Source: Moraxella atlantae NBRC 14588
GTDB taxonomy: Bacteria > Pseudomonadota > Gammaproteobacteria > Pseudomonadales > Moraxellaceae
DNA: 64,000 nt
Reading direction: 5' to 3'
Assembly (NCBI RefSeq): GCF_001591265.1
Contig: NZ_BCUL01000006.1
Span: 1-64,000 of the forward strand
This document shows positions 9,511 through 18,221 of this stretch, in pieces. A program made the translations under genes and the position numbers. How positions within the stretch are numbered: the first letter of the stretch is position 1; every line of letters begins with the position of its first letter. Under the pieces are notes generated by a model that saw nothing but the letters and a program-made list of their open reading frames with translations, was not told where the DNA came from and ran no database searches.

Positions 9511-10131
9511 ATGCCCACCCCTGCCCCATCTGCCAACACTTTAGCCCATTTTGACATCCAAGACGGGCGATTGCTGCCTGCGGCGTTTGTGCCATCGCCA
9601 AATTTTGGCGCGCGCCCTGCACCGTATGATGTTGCTGCCAATTTGCGTTTGATTGTGATTCATAACATCAGCTTACCGCCCAGTGAATTTGGCAAAACCA
9701 ATGCCGCAGGCGAGCATTATGTTAAGGCGTTTTTTCAAAATCGGCTGGATCCTGCTGATCATCCGTATTTTGCCCAAATTTATCAACAGCAGGTGTCAGC
9801 GCATGTGTTGATTGAGCGTGATGGGCAGGTGACACAGTTTGTGAATTTTGCTGATCGCGCGTGGCATGCTGGGCAATCACGGTATTTGGGCGTGGCAAAT
9901 TGCAACGATTTTTCGATTGGCATTGAGCTTGAAGGCGATGATTACACGGCGTTTGACGCGCGCCAGTATGACGCATTGGCGGCAGTGGTGGCGGCAATCA
10001 ATCGCACGTATCCCAAAACGCGCCATCATTTGGCAGGACATAGTGATATCGCACGCGGACGTAAAACCGACCCTGGTGCAGAATTTGACTGGCTGCGTTT
10101 GCGGCGGCTGATCGCACAATATTTAGATTGA
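9511..10131 (+). CDS. ampD: 1,6-anhydro-N-acetylmuramyl-L-alanine amidase
   Basis: A cytoplasmic zinc amidase that strips the peptide from anhydro-muropeptides during cell-wall recycling; its loss often derepresses beta-lactamase where AmpR is present. At 206 residues it is slightly longer than E. coli AmpD (183). Amidase_2 landmarks are IVIHNISLP (first zinc His), RAWHAGQS, SIGIELEG and AGHSDIARGRKTDPG, which holds the second zinc His and the catalytic Lys/Asp ligand region. There is no signal peptide, consistent with cytoplasmic AmpD rather than AmpDh2/3. The murJ frame begins at or just after its stop, so the two are probably translated from one mRNA. Confidence 0.93.
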   Translation: MPTPAPSANTLAHFDIQDGRLLPAAFVPSPNFGARPAPYDVAANLRLIVIHNISLPPSEFGKTNAAGEHYVKAFFQNRLDPADHPYFAQIYQQQVSAHVLIERDGQVTQFVNFADRAWHAGQSRYLGVANCNDFSIGIELEGDDYTAFDARQYDALAAVVAAINRTYPKTRHHLAGHSDIARGRKTDPGAEFDWLRLRRLIAQYLD

Positions 10132-10166
10132 ACGCGTGTTGGGCGTGTGATGACAGGACAGCCAAC

Positions 10167-11789
10167 TTGGTAAAAATAGCGATCAAACCAAATAACCGCG
10201 ACAGGCATGACCCTAACAAACGCGGCTTGTTGTCGTCTGCTGCGGTGGTCAGTGCGCTGACTTTGCTGTCACGCGTACTTGGGCTGGTTCGTGATGGCGT
10301 GCTGCTGCATTGCTTTGGCAGTGGCGGCATGATGGATGCGTTTTTGGTCGCGTTTCGCTTGCCAAACTTTGTTCGCCGATTGTTTGCCGAAGGGGCGTTT
10401 TCACAGGCGTTTGTGCCAGTGTTGATGGATTACCAAACGGCTGCCGAACGCACGGGCGATCTTGCGCCGCTGCGAGGGTTGCTACAGCGGGTGACAGGTG
10501 CGTTGCTGCTGATTTTGGGTATCATCACAGCTTTTGGTATATGGGCTGCGCCGTGGTTGGTGCATGGTTTGGCGGTGGGGTTTGTCGATTCGCCTGCTAA
10601 GTTTGATGCTGCGGTACAACTGGTACGCGTGATGCTACCATTTGGGCTGCTGATTACCTTGACTGCATTGGCAGGTAGCGTGTTACAAAGTTACCAACGT
10701 TTTGTACCGCCTGCCTTTGCGCCTGTGGTACTCAATGTAATGATGATCGGTGCGGCGTGGTGGGTCGCACCGCACACCGCCCAGCCGCTGGTTGTCGTGG
10801 CATGGTCGGTGACATTGGCAGGCGTGGTGCAATTAGTGCTGCAACTGCCTGCTTTGCGCGCGCTTGGGCTGTTGGTGCTGCCGCTGCTTGATTTTGCCCA
10901 TACGGGCGTACGCCGAATGCTGCGCCTACTGTTGCCTGCAGTGTTTGCCGTGTCGGTGCTGCAAATCAATCTGTTGTTAAATACGCTGCTTGCTTCGCTG
11001 ATGGTCGATGGCTCGGTGGCGTGGTTGTACGCGGCAGAGCGCGTGAGCGAATTGCCGCTTGGGTTGATCGGGGTGGCGATTGGTACGGTGATTTTGCCCG
11101 TATTGGCACGTACGGCAAGCGCGGATACGCCAACGGCGAACTTCGCTCAAACGTTGGATTGGGCGGTGCGTTTGGTGGTGTTGATTGGCTTGCCTGCCAC
11201 GGGTGCGCTGATGGTGATTAGCGATGTGTTGATGGTGACGCTATTTGCCCATGGTGAGTTTAGCCTGTATGACGCACAGATGGCAGGGCTCGCGCTTAAA
11301 GGCATGGCGGCAGGGCTGCTGGGTTTTATGTTGATTAAGGTATTCGCGCCTGCGTTTTTTGCTCGTCAAGACAGCCACACGCCTGTGCGCGTGGGCATGG
11401 CGGCGGTGGCGGTTAATGCGCTGGCTTGTGCGTTGTTGATCGCATTGTTTCATTGGCTTGGCATTGCCTTGCATGCCGCATTGGCGTTTGCTACCTCGGC
11501 GTCCGCGCTTACCAATGCTGCGCTGTTATACAACAGGCTACACCGCCATGGTGTATATCGACTAACGCGTACATGGCGGCGGTTTGGTTGGCAATTATTG
11601 GCTGCCAACACCACCATGCTGTTGGCATTGCTGATTAGCGTAGCGTACTTTCCGCTGACTGGCTCACACATGACACAAATTTTGGCACTGGCTGCCTTGT
11701 GCGTTGGTGGAGCGTTGGCATATGCCGTCACATTGTTGGCAGTTGGCGTACGCTTGACTGTGTTGACACCGCCGCTGCTTGCCAAATAA
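10167..11789 (+). CDS. murJ: Lipid II flippase MurJ (MviN)
   Basis: An integral inner-membrane protein that flips lipid II for peptidoglycan synthesis. The reading is hydrophobic throughout, with about 14 predicted membrane segments and the family signature LLSRVLGLVRD near the N-terminus followed by AFLVAFRLPNFVRRLFAEGAF. No ATG is available. The TTG at 10167 has AGGACA about 8 bases upstream and gives 540 residues. An in-frame TTG at 10128 overlapping the ampD stop would add 13 residues but has no clear ribosome site. The tight coupling with ampD groups two wall-recycling and wall-synthesis functions. Confidence 0.93.
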   Translation: MVKIAIKPNNRDRHDPNKRGLLSSAAVVSALTLLSRVLGLVRDGVLLHCFGSGGMMDAFLVAFRLPNFVRRLFAEGAFSQAFVPVLMDYQTAAERTGDLAPLRGLLQRVTGALLLILGIITAFGIWAAPWLVHGLAVGFVDSPAKFDAAVQLVRVMLPFGLLITLTALAGSVLQSYQRFVPPAFAPVVLNVMMIGAAWWVAPHTAQPLVVVAWSVTLAGVVQLVLQLPALRALGLLVLPLLDFAHTGVRRMLRLLLPAVFAVSVLQINLLLNTLLASLMVDGSVAWLYAAERVSELPLGLIGVAIGTVILPVLARTASADTPTANFAQTLDWAVRLVVLIGLPATGALMVISDVLMVTLFAHGEFSLYDAQMAGLALKGMAAGLLGFMLIKVFAPAFFARQDSHTPVRVGMAAVAVNALACALLIALFHWLGIALHAALAFATSASALTNAALLYNRLHRHGVYRLTRTWRRFGWQLLAANTTMLLALLISVAYFPLTGSHMTQILALAALCVGGALAYAVTLLAVGVRLTVLTPPLLAK

Positions 11790-11817
11790 TGTTCGTTTTT
11801 ATCGCACTTGGTTTCGG

Positions 11818-12252
11818 TTATTTTTTGCCTGCAGCTTGACACTCAGGGTCATCACACACGCCATACAGCACCAGCGAATGCCCCGATAAGGTGAAATTGT
11901 GCTCAGCGGCAACTTGGCGTTGTAGCTGCTCAATTTGTTCATTATGAAATTCAATAATTTTGCCGCATTGTTCGCATACCAAATGGTCATGGTGGCTATC
12001 ATGCGCCAGTTCAAACACCGACAAATTATTGTCAAAGTTGTGCCGCTCAACGATACCGACTTGCTCAAACTGCGTCAAAACGCGGTACACGGTCGCAAGC
12101 CCGACATCCTCGCCCTGCTCAATCAACGCCTTGTACACGTCCTCGGCACTCATGTGATGTTTCGATGTGCTCTCTAGCAGCTGTAGGATTTTCAACCGTG
12201 GCAGGGTGACTTTGAGACCTGCACGGCGCAAATCTTGGGTACTCACAGACAT
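11818..12252 (-). CDS. fur: Ferric uptake regulator
   Basis: An iron-responsive transcriptional repressor, 144 residues. The N-terminal winged helix (RRAGLKVTLPRLKILQLL) is followed by the dimerisation and metal region with HDSHHDHLVCEQCGKI and a C-terminal CDDPEC pair. It is transcribed away from bamE, the same divergent fur/omlA arrangement known in Pseudomonas, Xanthomonas and Acinetobacter, but here an IS605-type element has landed in the shared intergenic region, about 108 bases upstream of the fur start. A likely target is the tonB-exbB-exbD operon, which has a Fur-box palindrome upstream. Confidence 0.96.
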   Translation of the reverse strand: MSVSTQDLRRAGLKVTLPRLKILQLLESTSKHHMSAEDVYKALIEQGEDVGLATVYRVLTQFEQVGIVERHNFDNNLSVFELAHDSHHDHLVCEQCGKIIEFHNEQIEQLQRQVAAEHNFTLSGHSLVLYGVCDDPECQAAGKK

Positions 12253-12360
12253 AGCAATTCCTATTATCTTTTGTTTATCATTTACGTATTATAAAATATT
12301 TTTGCCATAAAAACCGTGACTTTATGTAGTTACCGCCATTGTCTGCGCAAAGTTTGTCCC

Positions 12361-12482
12361 TTGACTTCCTCCCCTCCCTAAAGTGAGGGGATTCCTTCTA
12401 CAAGACGGTCAAGCCCGACCGCAAGAATGTTCTTACTGGCGTTGATATCTCTATCATGCCATGTGCCACACTTTGCACAAGT
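12361..12482 (-). ncRNA. Predicted omega RNA (reRNA) at the right end of the tnpB element
   Basis: In IS605-type elements the TnpB guide RNA overlaps the 3' end of tnpB and the right end, with the guide drawn from flanking DNA. Here the last 64 bases are conserved with the two miniature elements. A stem at 12406-12410/12417-12421 (CGGTC/GACCG) is CGGTG/CACCG in those elements, a compensatory pair change. A second stem of CCCCTC/GAGGGG precedes the TCAA end. The 5' boundary is unknown. By the model the guide would begin at 12360 reading on the minus strand. This is prediction only. Confidence 0.4.
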
Positions 12483-13540
12483 CTACTGCGAGCATAGCTC
12501 TTGTCTTGCGAACGGGCAAAGCAGTGCTTTGCTTATCCGTTCTCATCTCTTATTCGCAAACCTGCTCTACCTTTCGGACTACTGGATATATCGCCACAGC
12601 ACGAGCAAGTTTGGGTAGTGTATTTCTCATTTACGATTTCAAAACGGCAACCTGCATGCTTGCATTTGTAGGTCAGTTGCCGTTTGAGTTCAAACCAACC
12701 TGCGTCATATACGCTTTTGGCTAGTTTGCCTTTTTTACGGCTGAATTGGGTGGTTTTTACATCACCGACCACGATTAGGGCATTGTTTTTAACTAGCCCT
12801 GTGGTGAATTTGTGGATGAGGTCTTGGCGTGTGTTTTTGATTTTGGCGTGGATAGCCTTAACACGTTTTTTATTTTTGGCTCGTTGAGCAATGGCTAAAT
12901 CTTTAGCATATTTGAGCGTCTGCTTGATGGTAAGTTTATCGCCATTTGAGGCGGTGGCACTGTCTTTTAAGCCTAAGTCTATGCCGACACTACCTGTTCC
13001 ACACTCGGTTTTTGGGTATTCTTTAACGGTGATACAGGCATACCAACGGTTACGGCTGTCTTGGACGATTTCACAAGTATTAATACTATATAGCGATAAG
13101 TTATAGCTGTCCCATAGGTCGATGATGAGCTTCTGCCCTTTGGCTAAACTAAGCTGTAAGGTTGATTTTAAGCCTTTTTTACCCGTCTGATGAGTAGCCA
13201 GTAACTTGATTGCGGATTGCTTAAATGGAATCCAACCTAGGCTTTTACGCTTTGAGTTTGGGTTGTTGGTTCGCCATGATAGTTTAGCCTTTTTGAATTG
13301 GCGTCGCGATTTGGCGTGAGTTTCGTTAATGGCTTGTATGGTTTGAGAATGCAAGCCTAGCAGTTCACCGCTACCTTTGGTGTATTCGTTTAGGTCATAG
13401 GCACTAAGAAATTTGCCTGTTTTTTGCAGGTATTTGTAACTCAAGTCATTCACATAGTTCCACACGAAATTGACCGAACCGCTTAGGCGGTTAAGCTTTG
13501 CTGTGTGTTTGTCTTTTATGCGTAGCTTGAGGGTTTTCAT
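12378..13540 (-). pseudogene. tnpB: TnpB RNA-guided endonuclease, interrupted near the 3' end
   Basis: An IS605 OrfB/TnpB homologue reading from the ATG at 13540. The RuvC-I aspartate is Asp188 in GIDLGLKDS, and the first zinc-finger pair is TCSCCG at about residues 311-316. The open frame stops at 12533 after 335 residues because about 60 bp (12485-12546) is inserted between the two zinc-finger halves. Beyond the insertion the rest of the gene continues: CAKCGTWHDRDINASKN, with the RuvC-III aspartate, and a stop at 12378-12380. The RuvC-II segment reads IVVGDV instead of the usual E(N/D)L, so the canonical glutamate may be displaced, as in some TnpB clades. As it stands the product lacks the last catalytic residue. 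Confidence 0.85.
12485..12546 (+). repeat. Double-hairpin palindromic insertion, copy 1 (in tnpB)
   Basis: An insertion of about 60 bp containing hairpin 1, GAGC-ATA-GCTC at 12490-12500, and hairpin 2, GCAAAGC-AGT-GCTTTGC at 12516-12532, separated by a conserved GTCTTGC. A related copy is in the IS3 transposase at 33197-33259, where both stems differ by paired, compensating substitutions. It lies antisense to tnpB and creates its premature stop. Read on the plus strand it has an open frame (TASIALVLRTGKAV...), like the IS3 copy. Confidence 0.75.
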
Positions 13541-13726
13541 GGGGTTAGTTTAACATATTTAATAAGTTTCTGTGTGTAAGCATGGTTTCGGAGTTGCCTT
13601 ATATCCACCGCCTAAAGTCGCAGGTTTACGGCAACGGATGATAAAAACAGCAACAAAAACAGTAGGCAATACCGACCAAATAGCGTATGATAAACACGTT
13701 TTTTAAGTGCGATTTGGGTATTTGTG

Positions 13727-14098
13727 ATGACCAACAAAGTTCGACTATTGCCTGTGGCTGCCCTTGCGGCGGTGCTTACATCTGCAGTGTTGCCTGCGTG
13801 TACGTGGCTAAGCGTGTATAAAATCGACATTCCCCAAGGCACGCCGATTAATCCCAATCAGTTGGCGCAAGTCAAGGTCGGCATGAACCAAAACCAAGTG
13901 TTGTATTTACTTGGTAGCCCTGCCGTGCGCGATACGCTCAACCCAAACCGTTGGGATTATATTTATGACTTCACTGCAGGCAAAATCGCCCAACGTGAGG
14001 GCAAGCCTGATATCCACAATGCTCAGCAATACGTCAAAATTTACTTTGACAGCGCAGGCAATGTCAGTCGTATTGAACGCCCCACCAGCGCACATTAG
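13727..14098 (+). CDS. bamE: Outer membrane protein assembly factor BamE (OmlA/SmpA)
   Basis: A small outer-membrane lipoprotein of the BAM beta-barrel assembly complex. The ATG at 13727 is preferred over the adjacent GTG at 13724. The signal peptide ends in VLPAC, with the lipidated cysteine at residue 25. The SmpA/OmlA domain is evident in QLAQVKVGMNQNQVLYLLGSP and NRWDYIYDF. It is 123 residues long. It was presumably once directly divergent from fur; the promoter now lies between the tnpB element's left end (about 13640) and the start. Confidence 0.92.
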   Translation: MTNKVRLLPVAALAAVLTSAVLPACTWLSVYKIDIPQGTPINPNQLAQVKVGMNQNQVLYLLGSPAVRDTLNPNRWDYIYDFTAGKIAQREGKPDIHNAQQYVKIYFDSAGNVSRIERPTSAH

Positions 14099-14147
14099 CA
14101 ACGTACATCAGTTGAGCAACGCGCGCCCATTTTAGCGTTTACAATCT

Positions 14148-14450
14148 TTAGTTTTTGCTCGCTTTGCGCGCCAGTTTAAGCTGGCGTTTGCGCATGGGGT
14201 CAATCATCAAGGGACGATAAAATTCTAAACGGTCACCATCTTGTAACGGTGTTTGCCAGTCGATTTTACGCCCAAACACACCGATTTGGCATTGTGTTAC
14301 CCATGGATAACGCACTTGCCAGTCACTTAATGCTAAGGCTTGGGCGGCGGTGCAGCCCACCGGCACGCTTAACCGCTCATGCAGTTGGGTGACGCGATCT
14401 GGGGCAAAGGCTAGCGTGATGGCGATACTTTGGCTTGATTGATTGGGCAT
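14148..14450 (-). CDS. rnfH: RnfH family protein (PasI/UPF0125)
   Basis: A 100-residue ubiquitin-like fold protein of the RnfH/YfjF family, often encoded next to the RatA toxin-like protein and bamE. The start at 14450 (MPNQSSQ) leaves a typical first beta strand, [12 protein letters not shown], and the conserved end [21 protein letters not shown]. The function is not firmly established: it was proposed as antitoxin-like (PasI) or linked to the Rnf complex. It is convergent with bamE, with no evident terminator in the 49-base gap. Confidence 0.88.
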   Translation of the reverse strand: MPNQSSQSIAITLAFAPDRVTQLHERLSVPVGCTAAQALALSDWQVRYPWVTQCQIGVFGRKIDWQTPLQDGDRLEFYRPLMIDPMRKRQLKLARKASKN

Positions 14451-14530
14451 AGCGGTATTTTTTAAGCAAAAATCATTGAATAAACAGTCATTGAAAAAAT
14501 TTTTAAAAATCATAACCAAACAAGCACCCG

Positions 14531-15649
14531 TTACGTCAATAAGCTGCCAACCCAGCCGATGACCGCCAACAAAATCGCCAACGGCACAATGATACGCACA
14601 GCAATACGCCACAGATTGTAGGTTGCCTCGCTGCCAAAATTCATCGCCTTACGCAAGTGGCTGATTTTCATTTGCCAACCTGCAAATACTGCCAACCAAA
14701 TCGCGCTGATAAAGCTGATTGAAATAAGCAGCTGATTGAGCCACGTGGTCGGCAACAATGCCAACACGTACATCACCACCGCCAGACCAACCATAGCCAG
14801 CAGATGAAAACGCCGCTGCACGGTAAACAGCGCCACCTGCTCGGTCAAAGTCGCCAGCAGATAGCCGCTACCTGCCAACATCGCAAGCGCGTAACTGATA
14901 CGGGCAAACGTGGTCGTAGGCGCAACGCTCATCGCAACCAACCCACCAACCACCAACTGCACTGCCCAAATCGGTAACACCGCACGGCTAGCACTGACTA
15001 CCACTGCTTGCGATGCTTGGTGATCACCGAGCCCATCAACCTGCAGCTGCTGAGCGCGGCTATACCAAAACAACCCTGTACCTGCACCCACACAAACCAA
15101 CGCCAGCACCACTGCCAGCGACCATTCTGCCAATGACGTTGAAGTCATTTGCCACATCGTGCTTGGATCGTGCACCCGTGCGGTGATCAGCGCAAGCGTG
15201 CTAAGCACCAACGCTGCCCAACCCATCCAACGCTTAGCAAGGCTTGCTGCCATCGTGATCAGCAGCAAAATCGCCAGTAAGACAGGCATTGCCATGCCAC
15301 CATTGGCATGTTGCCCTGCCAGTATCGGTTGTAGCACCTCGCCTGCACTTGCCAACAAATGCCCACCAACCAAGGCAAGCAGCACGATCGTCAGCCAACC
15401 AAAGCCGCGCCACACAGTGGGCACATCAGCTTCACGGGTCAGCTTGGGCAGACCGACCAACGGCACCAAACGGCTGCGCTGCGCCAAAGCAACCTCAGCA
15501 AACACCAATGGCAAGCCGACCAATGTCATCGCCACCAACCACAACAGCCAAAAATCCACCTGACCTACCACAGGGCGGCTAAACCAAGCAAACCCCAATA
15601 GCGGCAACAGCGCGGCAATCAGCAACGGTTGCAAGCGGCTTTGCGTCAT
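14531..15649 (-). CDS. Putative sodium-dependent transporter (NSS/SNF-like), multipass
   Basis: A 372-residue hydrophobic protein with roughly 10-11 membrane segments. The ATG at 15649 follows GGAAGC. The segment [16 protein letters not shown] resembles the first-to-second helix motif of neurotransmitter:sodium symporters (consensus like PLxxxExxLGQ), and the end has a basic loop [13 protein letters not shown]-like before a final helix. It is shorter than classical LeuT-type proteins (about 450-500), so it may be a reduced or divergent member. The substrate is unknown. It ends 81 bases upstream of the rnfH start on the same strand. Confidence 0.6.
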   Translation of the reverse strand: MTQSRLQPLLIAALLPLLGFAWFSRPVVGQVDFWLLWLVAMTLVGLPLVFAEVALAQRSRLVPLVGLPKLTREADVPTVWRGFGWLTIVLLALVGGHLLASAGEVLQPILAGQHANGGMAMPVLLAILLLITMAASLAKRWMGWAALVLSTLALITARVHDPSTMWQMTSTSLAEWSLAVVLALVCVGAGTGLFWYSRAQQLQVDGLGDHQASQAVVVSASRAVLPIWAVQLVVGGLVAMSVAPTTTFARISYALAMLAGSGYLLATLTEQVALFTVQRRFHLLAMVGLAVVMYVLALLPTTWLNQLLISISFISAIWLAVFAGWQMKISHLRKAMNFGSEATYNLWRIAVRIIVPLAILLAVIGWVGSLLT

Positions 15650-15874
15650 TTTGCGCTTCCTTTTTATGTGTAAAGTTATAAATTGGGCAATCAGCCCATT
15701 CAGCCCATAAAAACCAGCACGTTTTGGCGCATCAACGCCAGATTGTGCCAAATACTGCCAAATCGCCTAAACTAACGCAAGCCCAACAAAAAAACAAGTG
15801 GCAAAACACAAAAACCCTTAGTCAAACCAAGGGCTTTTGTGAGCCAGTTACGGTCAAAACCACGCCTTACGCAC

Positions 15875-16471
15875 TCAAAGATGCGGTAAAATCAACGGCA
15901 CTAAATTGTCAAACGTGCGCCCCGTCGCGGTTTCGCCGATCGCGTGCATTTTCCACTCGCCATTGTGCCGATATACCTTTGCCATCACCATCGCGGTATG
16001 TCCACCTTGCGCTGATAGGTTGTAACGCGCGATTTCTTGTTGATTGCTGGCATTGATGATGCGGCAATACGCGTTTGCCACGCGCTCAAACGTTTGCCCT
16101 GTAAAGCTATTGACAGTAAATACCAACGCCTGCACCTGCGCCGGCACCTGCATTAAATCCACCATGATGACCTCGTCATCACCATCGCCTACGCCCGTGA
16201 GGTTGTCGCCTGTGTGGTAAATACTGCCATCGTTGGAGCGCAACTGACGAAACCATACCGCATCAACCAAGTTTTTGTTGGCATCAAACAGCAGGCACGA
16301 TGCGTCTAAATCAACACTACCGCCGCCACCGCCAAATAGCTTACCCAAAAAACCGCCGCCTGCGTTCGCCTGCGCCACGTCCCAACCCAAGCCCATCGCC
16401 ACTTGGTTTAACGCACCGCCTGAGGTTTTTTCTAAAGAAATTTTCTGTCCTTTTTGCAATGAAACTGCCAT
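15875..16471 (-). CDS. TerD/TerZ family calcium-binding stress protein
   Basis: 198 residues of the TerD (tellurium resistance) fold, cytoplasmic. The start follows GGAGAT. It shows the family opening MAVSLQKGQKISLEK, a Gly-rich insertion near residues 38-51 (GGGFLGKLFGGGGG), the DLDASCLLFD strand, the calcium-loop region GDNLTGVGDGDDE and the C-terminal [13 protein letters not shown]. In ter operons these proteins contribute to tellurite, phage and colicin tolerance. It is the first of two TerD paralogues here, separated by an AIM24-like gene on the same strand. Confidence 0.9.
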   Translation of the reverse strand: MAVSLQKGQKISLEKTSGGALNQVAMGLGWDVAQANAGGGFLGKLFGGGGGSVDLDASCLLFDANKNLVDAVWFRQLRSNDGSIYHTGDNLTGVGDGDDEVIMVDLMQVPAQVQALVFTVNSFTGQTFERVANAYCRIINASNQQEIARYNLSAQGGHTAMVMAKVYRHNGEWKMHAIGETATGRTFDNLVPLILPHL

Positions 16472-16516
16472 GTTATCTCCTTTACTTTTATTTATGTATC
16501 AAATTTTGATTTATAA

Positions 16517-17266
16517 TTATAAAAAGTCACCCAACGACCTGCCACTATCACGCCCACCGCTGTTACTGCCCAGCAAGCTTTGAATCCAGCCTTGATAAGT
16601 GTTGCGATTGCGCGAGCAAAGCACTACCTTGCCTTGTCCCGAAAAACGCAATACCACACCTTCGCCACTGGTCATGGAATTAACGATGTTGCCCAAGAGG
16701 CCTTGGCGTTGCCCCGTTGCCAGTGACGCGCTGTAGTTTAGGCGACTGTCCCAGCACACCACATGCCCGTTATCAATCGTCACATCTTTATCAGGGGTGA
16801 CTTCAATTTCAAACAACGAGCCAAAGCCTGACACCACCACCTGCCCGTGGCCTTGCGTTTGCATAATGACAAAACCGCCCGTACTACCAAACAGCGCGCC
16901 ACCGATGTTTGACTGCACATTGGCGCGAATCTCGACCGTATCATGACAAGCAACAAACGCGCCATCGCTAAGCATATACTGGTTTGCACCGATCTCCAAC
17001 ACTTGCAAATCACCGTCCAACGTTGGCGCGAGCAGACAATCGCCTTCGCCGCGTACCGCTTCAATTTGCTGCTGAAAAATCGACTCACCTGTGGCAAAAC
17101 GGCGCAACATCGACTGCATAAAGCCGCCGCGCATCTGCCCCTTCAGCTCAAGATTGCTCTCCATCATCACCATGGCATTGGATTCGCAATGCACACGGTC
17201 ACCCTGTTTGAGGTTACAATGTAAAAACGGTTCTATCGTGCCAATTAGGGTAAAAGTTGCTGCCAT
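16517..17266 (-). CDS. AIM24/TIGR00266 family protein
   Basis: A 249-residue cytoplasmic protein of the AIM24-like family, made of repeated beta-strand units. Visible hallmarks are VHCESNAMVMMESNLELKGQMRGG, FVIMQTQGHGQVVVSGFGSLFEI and SMTSGEGVVLRFSGQGKVVL. These proteins often cluster with TerD proteins; their biochemical role is not established. The C-terminus ends in a flexible Gly/Ser stretch. It lies 45 bases upstream of the TerZ-like gene on the same strand and is probably cotranscribed with it. Confidence 0.85.
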   Translation of the reverse strand: MAATFTLIGTIEPFLHCNLKQGDRVHCESNAMVMMESNLELKGQMRGGFMQSMLRRFATGESIFQQQIEAVRGEGDCLLAPTLDGDLQVLEIGANQYMLSDGAFVACHDTVEIRANVQSNIGGALFGSTGGFVIMQTQGHGQVVVSGFGSLFEIEVTPDKDVTIDNGHVVCWDSRLNYSASLATGQRQGLLGNIVNSMTSGEGVVLRFSGQGKVVLCSRNRNTYQGWIQSLLGSNSGGRDSGRSLGDFL

Positions 17267-17333
17267 CGTTGCCTCCTTTGCTTACTGTTGTTTTTTTAAA
17301 GACTTATCTTAACAATCTATTTGAAAATTTAAA

Positions 17334-17364
17334 AAAAAGCCGCGACGATCATCAGCGGCTTTTT
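17334..17364. terminator. Intrinsic terminator, bidirectional
   Basis: AAAAAGCCGC at 17334-17343 pairs with GCGGCTTTTT at 17355-17364 around an 11-base loop. It lies just after the stop of the TerD gene (17391) and before the AIM24-like gene start, so it separates two transcription units. Confidence 0.85.
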
Positions 17365-17390
17365 GCTATATACTTGACGCGCCTAGATCA

Positions 17391-17966
17391 TTAGACCGCC
17401 ACACCATACGAGGCTGCCAGCGGTCCTAGACCACCTGCAAAGCCTTGCCCCACGGCGCGGAATTTCCACTCACCGTTGTGGCGATACAACTCACCAAACA
17501 CCATCGCAGTTTCTGTGCTGCTGTCCTCAGACAGATCATAACGCGCTACCTCACTGCCGGCATTGGCATTAACAATGCGGATATAAGCATTACTGACTTG
17601 CCCAAAATTTTGCTTGCGGTTTTGACCATCATAAATCACTGCGCAAAATATCACTTTACTGACATCGGCAGGCAAGCGCGTCAAATCAACCTTGATGGTT
17701 TCATCATCGCCATCGCCTTCGCCCGTGCGGTTATCGCCTGTGTGCTCAACCGCCCCATCACTAGATTTTAAATTATTAAAGAAAATAAAATCACTATCGG
17801 CGCGTACTTTGCCTGCATCATTCACCAAAAATGCCACCGCGTCAAGGTCGAATGCTTGCCCGTCGGTCGCACGTGGATTCCAACCCAAACCTACTGTCAT
17901 GTTGGTAAGGCTTGGGGCTTCTTTTGACAGATTGACGTTGCCGCCTTTGGTTAAGCTGATTGCCAT
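17391..17966 (-). CDS. terD: TerD family protein
   Basis: 191 residues starting at the ATG at 17966 behind AAGGAT. It matches the classical TerD/TerE size and pattern: [40 protein letters not shown], the calcium-coordinating acidic loop [13 protein letters not shown], and [16 protein letters not shown]. Known family members bind calcium and contribute to tellurite and general stress resistance. The gene has its own terminator downstream (17334-17364) and lies after terC-like DUF475 on the same strand, suggesting a short ter-like stress cluster rather than a full terZABCDE operon. Confidence 0.92.
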   Translation of the reverse strand: MAISLTKGGNVNLSKEAPSLTNMTVGLGWNPRATDGQAFDLDAVAFLVNDAGKVRADSDFIFFNNLKSSDGAVEHTGDNRTGEGDGDDETIKVDLTRLPADVSKVIFCAVIYDGQNRKQNFGQVSNAYIRIVNANAGSEVARYDLSEDSSTETAMVFGELYRHNGEWKFRAVGQGFAGGLGPLAASYGVAV

Positions 17967-18072
17967 CGTGCTATCCTTATATCCTAAAATTGTTTTATTG
18001 CATCCAGTAAAAACGCTAACGGTTCGGCGCATTTTTTTATGCTTTGTGAGCTGGTTTAAAAACGCGCGGCAT

Positions 18073-18100
18073 AAAAAAACGTGAGCCAACACTCACGTTT
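18073..18100 (-). terminator. Intrinsic terminator after the TerC-like gene
   Basis: On the minus strand AACGTGAG (18092-18099) pairs with CTCACGTT (18078-18085) around six bases and is followed by a run of T (18073-18079). It lies about 120 bases after the stop of the DUF475 gene and upstream of terD. Confidence 0.8.
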
Positions 18101-18221
18101 ACTATAGCGGTATGATCAAATTTTGTCTAGGCGTTTGCCTTACGCGGTTGTTATGATTGTGTGACGTTTTTTAGCCCAATTAATTTGATGCACACCAACA
18201 CCAACCGCGTTTTGCGCACAC

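Larger units (their letters stand above)
12361..13640 (-). mobile_element. IS200/IS605-type element carrying tnpB only
   Basis: The element runs from its right end at 12361 (ending TCAA on the tnpB strand, the right cleavage tetranucleotide also seen in IS608) to a left end near 13640, preceded by TTTATCATC. No Y1 transposase tnpA is present, so mobility would depend on a transposase in trans. Both ends are shared with the two miniature elements at 4628 and 48631. It sits between fur and bamE. The single gene is interrupted near its 3' end by a 60-bp palindromic insertion. Confidence 0.82.

Noticed and set aside
12500-12550. Programmed ribosome bypass in tnpB like phage T4 gene 60 (GGA followed by stop and a hairpin)
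   Set aside because: There is a GGA-TAA take-off-like site, but no matching GGA landing codon follows and the codon just before the resumed frame is another stop (TAG).
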